Assembly: GCA_005884305.1 (NCBI GenBank)
Contig: VAYL01000225.1
Span: forward strand, 635-5,648
Length of the DNA: 5,014 bases
DNA from: Actinomycetota bacterium
GTDB taxonomy: Bacteria > Actinomycetota > Thermoleophilia > Solirubrobacterales > 70-9
Direction of reading: 5' to 3'
Shown: positions 1 through 5,014 of the stretch, in pieces
Numbering within the stretch: position 1 is the stretch's first letter
Layout: each line of letters begins with the position of its first letter
The notes under the pieces: generated by a model
Databases searched by the model: none
What the model saw: only the letters and a program-made list of their open reading frames with translations
Told to the model about the DNA's origin: nothing
Translations under genes and position numbers: made by a program

Positions 1-1947
<1,947 letters not shown>

Positions 1948-1950
1948 TTG

Positions 1951-1979
1951 CGTAAAGTGTCTTTAACTGTCGTGGCCAA
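1951..1979 (-). promoter_or_regulatory. Weak candidate fusA-proximal promoter
   Basis: On the minus strand TTGGCC (1979-1974) is followed after 17 nt by TTTACG (1956-1951), which ends 3 nt before the fusA ATG. If used, the fusA mRNA would be almost leaderless, which would agree with the missing Shine-Dalgarno sequence. The -10 match is poor and the element may be chance. It matters because a strong terminator lies upstream at 2037-2058, so fusA needs either a promoter inside 1948-2036 or read-through. Confidence 0.2.
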
Positions 1980-1987
1980 TCGGAGCT

Positions 1988-1999
1988 ACGGCGCCGCTA
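1988..1999. repeat. 12-bp direct repeat, left copy (ACGGCGCCGCTA)
   Basis: Perfect match, same orientation, to 4280-4291. This copy lies 41 nt upstream of the fusA start (minus-strand reading TAGCGGCGCCGT). The two copies flank the plus-strand gene pair and both terminators, and begin 2292 bp apart. The core GGCGCC is palindromic and GC-rich, so chance cannot be excluded, but the placement (rpsG stop codon and the fusA leader) is what an insertion between rpsG and fusA with duplication of the junction would leave. Confidence 0.6.
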
Positions 2000-2036
2000 A
2001 GGAGGAGATGCCGGGCCGGACACGGAACGCGCCCAC

Positions 2037-2058
2037 AAAAAAGGCCCGCACGGGCCTT
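2037..2058 (-). terminator. Rho-independent terminator, minus strand, upstream of fusA
   Basis: On the minus strand a 7-8 bp GC-rich stem (AAGGCCC / GGGCCTT, loop GTGC) runs straight into six T residues. This is the best intrinsic terminator in the window. It points toward fusA and ends 89 nt before the fusA start. It cannot serve the plus-strand genes, because on that strand the A tract precedes the stem. It would end the short transcript starting near 2155, and would also block transcripts crossing the inserted gene pair from the rpsG side. If the upstream promoter is meant to express fusA, it would act as an attenuator. Confidence 0.8.
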
Positions 2059-2155
2059 GGCGCTAGTCCCGAATCGACCCGAACTCGCCTATATCGTGCG
2101 GCTCTCCATGGATTGGATACCCGCTCGGACGCAGCTTTTGCTGACGCCTGAGCGA
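2037..2155 (-). ncRNA. Candidate small RNA or attenuated fusA leader (about 120 nt)
   Basis: Three signals line up on the minus strand: an extended -10 element (TGC-TATATT, 2170-2162), a predicted start near 2155, and the intrinsic terminator at 2058-2037. The transcript would open with a hairpin at 2154-2122: a 5-bp stem CGCTC/GAGCG, a bulged A, two G-C pairs, a 3x3 internal loop (CGT facing CGT), then CAGC/GCTG closed by an AAAA tetraloop. A second weaker fold is possible between GGCG and CGCC around 2090-2060. No family was recognised: tRNA, 4.5S/SRP, tmRNA and the Actinobacterial 6C RNA were considered and do not fit. It may be an independent RNA, or the leader of fusA with a decision hairpin. 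The only short reading frames inside are unconvincing. Confidence 0.4.
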
Positions 2156-2161
2156 CGGCTG

Positions 2162-2170
2162 AATATAGCA
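2162..2170 (-). promoter_or_regulatory. Extended -10 element (TGC-TATATT), possibly a shared divergent promoter
   Basis: On the minus strand TGC (2170-2168) precedes TATATT (2167-2162), five of six matches to TATAAT plus the extended-10 TG. No good -35 is seen 16-18 nt upstream, as is common for extended -10 promoters. The same bases read AATATA on the plus strand, 18 nt after a weak TTGCTG (2138-2143). This could be the -10 of the plus-strand membrane gene at 2199, giving a start near 2175 and a leader of about 24 nt. If both are used, polymerase could occupy only one direction at a time. Confidence 0.4.
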
Positions 2171-2198
2171 GGGTCATGACGGCCCTCGGGCAGGCTGA

Positions 2199-3242
2199 AT
2201 GAGGCTTAACCGTCGCAAGAATCGCGGCTCGCGGGATCGCCGGAAACGGCCACTCGCAGGCGCCGAAAAACCGGCGGCCGAGATGCCGGAGGACGACGGT
2301 GAGGAGCGCCGGCGAGAGCTCGCTCAGGCGGTGCAGTCACTGCGATCCAGCGAGGCAACGGAGCGGCGCGATCGTCGGGAGGCGCGCATGAGGCGGCGCG
2401 CCGAGCGCGGGGACCGGTCGAGGCGACCGCTACGGCTGCGCGTTCAGGCACGGAAGCGGCGCCTCAGGGGCGGTGACCGCGAGGCCCAGCGCGAAGCGCT
2501 CCTGAAGGCAGCGCGGTCCGTCGCGGTGGACGTCGTGGGGGTCGCCCGCGAGATCTTCCGATGGCCGGTGCGAATCTGGATGACGGTCGCCGAGGCGCTC
2601 GGGGCCGGCATTCTTGCCGTCTGGCGGCGGGCAGTTCTGCCGGCCCTGCGGATCGCCTGGCGGTGGGTGCGCGTTGCGATCGCATGGGGCGAGCGGACGG
2701 TCACCCCGGCGCGCGGGCTCACGCTGGTGGCGGTGGCGACGACGATTGCGGTGGGCGGCTCGCAGTTCGGCGACTACCGGGCCGTTGAGGTCGGAGCGCC
2801 GGAATACGCACATGTGCAGAACGTGGCGCCGGCGCCGCAGGTCGACCGCGCGATGCCGCGGTCCGCCCACGGGATCTGGGTGTTCGCGATCGCGGTCGCC
2901 TCCCTGTTCGTGATCCTGTTCGCGGTTTGGCGCAACTGGCGGCTCGCGAGGTTGCTCTTGTTCGGTGGATTGGCCGTGGTCGCGATCAGCCTCTTCGTGG
3001 ATCGCCCGGACGGGTTGCGTCTGGGGACCGCCGGCGAGGCCTACAGCGGCGCGCACGCGGTCCTTCTGGGCGCCTTCTGGGTGCAACTCTTCGCGGGCGC
3101 CACGCTGGCGGTGGTCGGGCCGCTTCTCGCGATGCAACTCCGTGGCGAGCGCTCAGCGCGGCGCCGCCGGGTGTCCGGACGGCACGAGGACAAGGCCAAG
3201 CCGAAGCGGGCGCCCAGGCTCAGGCCGGGGGTCGGAACGTGA
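2199..3242 (+). CDS. Unrecognised membrane protein: Arg-rich cytoplasmic N-terminus plus four-helix core
   Basis: 347 residues; I do not recognise a named family. Residues 1-100 are highly charged and contain 32 arginines, with Glu/Asp patches; this part is probably disordered or coiled coil and cytoplasmic. Residues 120-165 form an amphipathic, Trp- and Arg-rich stretch. Likely membrane helices follow at about 172-190, 225-245, 248-267 and 287-313, then a basic C-terminal tail. Charges place both termini inside. The outer loops would be 191-224 and 268-286, the latter holding D268-x-P-x5-G-T277. The start is well bounded: an in-frame TGA immediately precedes the ATG at 2199. The ribosome site is weak (CAGG, 4 nt away); M29 is an alternative start. 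The stop overlaps the start of the next gene by 4 nt (GTGA), implying translational coupling. Its last four helices resemble those of the downstream protein. It is divergent from fusA and opposite in strand to the str operon. The reading frame is very likely real; function unknown. Confidence 0.85.
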   Translation: MRLNRRKNRGSRDRRKRPLAGAEKPAAEMPEDDGEERRRELAQAVQSLRSSEATERRDRREARMRRRAERGDRSRRPLRLRVQARKRRLRGGDREAQREALLKAARSVAVDVVGVAREIFRWPVRIWMTVAEALGAGILAVWRRAVLPALRIAWRWVRVAIAWGERTVTPARGLTLVAVATTIAVGGSQFGDYRAVEVGAPEYAHVQNVAPAPQVDRAMPRSAHGIWVFAIAVASLFVILFAVWRNWRLARLLLFGGLAVVAISLFVDRPDGLRLGTAGEAYSGAHAVLLGAFWVQLFAGATLAVVGPLLAMQLRGERSARRRRVSGRHEDKAKPKRAPRLRPGVGT

Positions 3243-4030
3243 GCGCGCGCAGATACGCCGCCGCTGTGCCGCTTGGCCTGGCGATCGCAGGCGGGTTCGG
3301 GCTCCTGTGCTTCGTCATCGCCCTGATCTCGGGCGCCAGCCTCGCGCTCGCGCTCGCCCTGGGCCTGGGAGGCGGAGTCGTGGTGGGCGCGATCTACGCG
3401 GCGCGCCAGAACCCGGAGCGGCTCCTACCTCTCGCGTGCATCGCGGGCGCCGCGGCGCTGTTCGCGTCGGAGTTCATGACCACGTTCCAGCTCTCTACGA
3501 CGGCGGGAGGAATCTGCAACGTGCATGCCCTCCCCCGCCACTACTTCGCCCTCGGCGTCCTCGCGATCTTCGCCGTGATGGCGGTGATCGTCGCGGTCAC
3601 GGCGGCGTCCAAGCCCGCCGCGATCGCGGTCGGCGTCTGCGGCGTTATCGCCCTGATCCTCTTCCTCACGATCGACCTCCCCCACGCCAACAACACCGGC
3701 ACGCTAGAAGGCTGCTCGCCGTCGACCAACTTCCAGTTCATCAGCGCGACCGCACAGCCCCAGGCCGGGTTCTGGCTCGAGATGGTGGGCGCGCTGGCGC
3801 TGGCGTTGTGCGGGGTCGCTTTGGGCACGCTGAACCCGGAGCAGCTACACGCGATCAGGCCAGGCTGGCTGGGCGGGAAGCCGCCGGACGACGACGAGCG
3901 CCGCTCGCGGGCAACCCGCGCTCCCTCACTCGGCGAGCCGGAGGCGGAGCAGACCTCGGGGGGCGACCATGACCGCCCGGCGACGGCAACCCGCCGACGA
4001 GCCAGGGCCCGTGGGGGACGGCGGGGTTAG
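3239..4030 (+). CDS. Unrecognised six-helix membrane protein, paralogue of the upstream gene's core
   Basis: 263 residues from a GTG at 3239 that overlaps the upstream stop codon (GTGA). The open frame extends back to an ATG at 2927, but that would overlap the upstream gene by over 300 nt and adds a non-membrane, Arg-rich translation typical of a shadow frame, so the GTG is preferred. Likely helices lie at about 8-31, 33-54, 62-83, 101-123, 126-145 and 177-199. With the basic N-terminus (SARRY) inside, loops 84-100 and 146-176 face outward; they hold Cys93 and Cys159, which could form a disulphide. The cytoplasmic tail (about 205-263) is hydrophilic, acidic around DDDE, then Arg-rich at the end. 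Helices 3-6 match the core of the upstream protein: S77-E-F79, D146-x-P-x5-G-T155 and F178-W179 each have a counterpart. Probably co-transcribed with the upstream gene and perhaps forming a complex with its product. It runs convergent with rpsG. Function unknown. Confidence 0.85.
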   Translation: MSARRYAAAVPLGLAIAGGFGLLCFVIALISGASLALALALGLGGGVVVGAIYAARQNPERLLPLACIAGAAALFASEFMTTFQLSTTAGGICNVHALPRHYFALGVLAIFAVMAVIVAVTAASKPAAIAVGVCGVIALILFLTIDLPHANNTGTLEGCSPSTNFQFISATAQPQAGFWLEMVGALALALCGVALGTLNPEQLHAIRPGWLGGKPPDDDERRSRATRAPSLGEPEAEQTSGGDHDRPATATRRRARARGGRRG

Positions 4031-4146
4031 AAGACCTCGATCGGGGCAGCGCTTCCGGCGAACAGGCAGCGAGGAAGGGACGCAGACGCCTTTTCGGCCT
4101 GATCGATCGCGAGCGGATCGAGTGTGGATTTCACCGGAATATGCCC

Positions 4147-4152
4147 TGTCAA
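4147..4152 (-). promoter_or_regulatory. Isolated TTGACA -35-like hexamer, minus strand
   Basis: A perfect TTGACA on the minus strand, but the hexamers 16-18 nt downstream (AATCCA, ATCCAC, TCCACA) are poor -10 matches. If active it would produce RNA antisense to the two membrane genes, heading toward fusA, and would then meet the terminator at 2058-2037. Probably chance. Confidence 0.12.
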
Positions 4153-4179
4153 TCACTCACTCGATGCCGGGTGAATCTT

Positions 4180-4196
4180 CCTTCGAGCAAAGAAGG
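4180..4196. other. Small inverted repeat in convergent spacer
   Basis: CCTTC (4180-4184) and GAAGG (4192-4196) can pair across a 7-nt loop. There is no T tract on either side, so it is not a convincing terminator. It lies between the membrane gene pair and rpsG. Apart from this, the GC hairpin at 4213-4239 and the terminator at 4257-4273, I see no gene in 4031-4288. Confidence 0.2.
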
Positions 4197-4212
4197 TCAG
4201 CGAGAGAGCGGC

Positions 4213-4239
4213 GGGCGGGGGGCCCTCCCCTACTCGCCC
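4213..4239. terminator. GC-rich hairpin between convergent genes
   Basis: GGGCG (4213-4217) pairs with CGCCC (4235-4239). Inside, GGGG (4218-4221) pairs with CCCC (4227-4230) over a GCCCT loop, with TACT bulged on the 3' side. The hairpin sits between converging transcripts. It has no following T run on the plus strand, so if it stops transcription it would do so as a roadblock or without a U tract. It is the best termination candidate for the membrane gene pair. Confidence 0.3.
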
Positions 4240-4256
4240 AAACCCGGCACACGCCC

Positions 4257-4273
4257 AAAGCCCGTCTCGGGCT
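4257..4273 (-). terminator. Probable terminator behind rpsG
   Basis: On the minus strand AGCCCG - AGA - CGGGCT forms a 6-bp stem that begins 15 nt after the rpsG stop codon; the stem's last T and the next two give a short TTT. The weak T run makes efficiency uncertain. If it works, the rpsL-rpsG transcript ends here and fusA is no longer part of that mRNA, matching the reversed genes placed between them. The 12 nt downstream (GGGCGTGTGCCG) resemble those behind the terminator at 2058-2037 (GGGCGCGTTCCG). Confidence 0.45.
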
Positions 4274-4279
4274 AGAAAG

Positions 4280-4291
4280 ACGGCGCCGCTA
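4280..4291. repeat. 12-bp direct repeat, right copy, covering the rpsG stop codon
   Basis: ACGGCGCCGCTA, identical to 1988-1999 and in the same orientation. On the minus strand it reads TAGCGGCGCCGT, its first three bases being the rpsG stop codon. Joining this copy to the sequence following the left copy would recreate an rpsG-fusA junction with 49 nt between stop and start. No terminal inverted repeats were seen just inside the two copies, and no recombinase is encoded between them. Confidence 0.6.
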
Positions 4292-4736
4292 CCAGCGGTA
4301 GTGGGCGAAGGCCTTGTTGGCCTGGGCCATGCGGTAGATGTCGTCCTTGCGCTTCCAGGCGTTGCCCTGCTGCTTGGTCGCGTCGAGGATCTCGTTCGCG
4401 AGGCGCTCTGCCATCGCGTACTCGCGTCGCGACCGGGCGAACTGGACGAGCCAGCGGACTGCGAGGGTGCGGGCGCGGCGGGCCGGCACCTCGACAGGGA
4501 CCTGGTAGGTCGCTCCGCCGACCCGGCGCGAGCGGACCTCGAGGACGGGGGTCAGCGCCTTGATCGAGTTCTCGAGCGCCTCCACCGACGATCGCGAGCG
4601 CGTCGTATGTGATCTGCTCGGCAAGCGATTTCTTGCCGTCGCTCATCACCTTGTTGATGACCTGTTGCACCAGCCGGCTCCGATGCTGCGCATCGGGCTC
4701 GACGGGGCGGATGGCTGCGCGGGCGCGGCGGGGCAC
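4289..4736 (-). CDS. rpsG: 30S ribosomal protein S7, reading frame broken by a net 23-nt loss
   Basis: S7 nucleates the head of the 30S subunit on 16S rRNA and lines the E site. The GTG start at 4736 overlaps the rpsL TAG by one nt. Frame 1 gives 50 good S7 residues ([15 protein letters not shown]..., [21 protein letters not shown]). At 4586 the S7 sequence jumps frame and continues from GTG at 4585 as [28 protein letters not shown] (the 16S-binding beta hairpin) to KAFAHYRW and the stop at 4291-4289, 98 residues. Compared with the 156-residue T. thermophilus S7, eight residues (equivalent to QEKTGQEP) are replaced by one nucleotide, a net loss of 23 nt. All else is intact, so this is either an assembly or sequencing artefact or a very recent mutation. 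As S7 is essential, a real deletion would demand another copy. Unrepaired, frame 1 runs on out of frame to a stop at 4272. Confidence 0.93.
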
Positions 4737-5014
4737 TAGCGTTTGACCCCGTAGTGCGACCGGGACTGCTTGCGGTCAGAGACGCCGGAGGCGTCTAGCG
4801 TGCCGCGAACGACCTTGTAGCGGACACCCGGAAGATCCTTGACGCGGCCGCCGCGCACGAGGACGACTGAATGCTCCTGGAGGTTGTGCCCCTCGCCGGG
4901 GATGTAGCAGGTGACCTCCATGCCGTTGGTGAGCCGGACGCGGGCGACCTTGCGAAGCGCGGAGTTCGGCTTCTTCGGGGTGACCGTGTAGACGCGGGTA
5001 CAGACGCCGCGCCG
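4736..5014 (-). CDS. rpsL: 30S ribosomal protein S12, 5' end cut by window edge
   Basis: S12 sits at the decoding centre of the 30S subunit and controls tRNA selection fidelity; it is the target of streptomycin-resistance mutations. The window holds the last 92 residues, from [11 protein letters not shown] to YGVKR; about 30 N-terminal residues lie beyond the edge, judged against the 124-residue E. coli protein. Key segments are intact: [10 protein letters not shown] (the wild-type lysine loop, no common resistance change), [13 protein letters not shown], and [12 protein letters not shown] with the Asp that RimO methylthiolates in E. coli. The protein ends at KR, a little shorter than E. coli S12. 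The TAG stop overlaps the rpsG GTG by one base (TAGTG), so rpsG is probably translationally coupled, with GGGGT inside rpsL as its only Shine-Dalgarno-like sequence. It is the first gene of the str operon. Confidence 0.97.
   Translation of the reverse strand, partial: RRGVCTRVYTVTPKKPNSALRKVARVRLTNGMEVTCYIPGEGHNLQEHSVVLVRGGRVKDLPGVRYKVVRGTLDASGVSDRKQSRSHYGVKR

Noticed and set aside
2060..2100. T-arm-like stretch (GTTCGGGTCGATTCGGGAC, minus strand) suggesting a tRNA or tmRNA 3' end
   Set aside because: No proper T stem and loop, no acceptor pairing, no anticodon arm upstream and no encoded CCA in place.
2008..2151. Plus-strand 47-codon frame starting at ATG 2008 just after AAGGAGGAG
   Set aside because: The Shine-Dalgarno match is attractive, but the spacing is too short, the frame crosses the minus-strand terminator and hairpin, and the product resembles nothing.
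1986..2177. Minus-strand 63-codon frame through the candidate ncRNA
   Set aside because: It begins upstream of the predicted transcript start, runs through the terminator, has no ribosome site and has no recognisable sequence.
2430..3137. Minus-strand 235-codon frame within the first membrane gene
   Set aside because: The opposite strand has clear membrane helices and a coupled downstream gene. This frame is His/Arg/Pro/Asp-rich shadow sequence.
2927..3238. N-terminal extension of the second membrane gene back to an ATG at 2927
   Set aside because: It would overlap the upstream gene by over 300 nt and translates to low-complexity Arg/Gly/Ala sequence. The GTG at 3239 with GTGA overlap is the natural start.
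3969..4301. Plus-strand 110-codon frame overlapping the end of the second membrane gene and the convergent spacer
   Set aside because: Starts inside the preceding gene in another frame, shows no domain or hydrophobic pattern, and runs into rpsG on the other strand.
4289..4736. Programmed frameshift as an explanation for the split S7
   Set aside because: Eight conserved-length residues are missing as well as the frame, and there is no slippery heptamer; a deletion or assembly error explains it better.

Overview
The window reads as a high-GC chromosome segment from an actinobacterium. The EF-G, S7 and S12 proteins look most like those of the class Thermoleophilia (Solirubrobacterales-like). 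That placement rests on remembered protein style, not a search. The core is the conserved str operon, rpsL-rpsG-fusA, lying on the minus strand and read from right to left. The window edges cut the 5' end of rpsL and the 3' end of fusA.

Layout from left to right: fusA (EF-G, minus, 1-1947, missing roughly its last 45-50 residues). Then a 251-nt divergent intergenic region (1948-2198) with a strong minus-strand intrinsic terminator, an extended -10 element and a hairpin, together forming a candidate small RNA or fusA leader. Then two plus-strand genes, 2199-3242 and 3239-4030, which overlap by 4 nt and encode unrecognised multi-spanning membrane proteins. Then a 258-nt convergent intergenic region (4031-4288) with GC hairpins and a weak terminator behind rpsG. 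Then rpsG (S7, minus, 4289-4736), whose reading frame is broken by a net loss of 23 nt. Last comes rpsL (S12, minus, from 4736), joined to rpsG by a 1-nt stop/start overlap.

The unusual feature is that rpsG and fusA, normally adjacent, are separated by about 2.3 kb carrying an opposite-strand gene pair. A perfect 12-bp direct repeat (ACGGCGCCGCTA) lies over the rpsG stop codon and again 41 nt before the fusA start. Removing one repeat copy plus the segment between them would leave rpsG and fusA 49 nt apart, a normal operon spacing. This suggests a cassette inserted into an ancestral str operon. The two cassette proteins appear to be paralogues: they share a four-helix core with an S-[QE]-F motif, a D-x-P-x5-G-T motif in an outer loop, and an FW pair at the start of the last helix. 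No transposase, integrase or known defence, toxin or secretion gene is visible, so the cassette's role is unknown.
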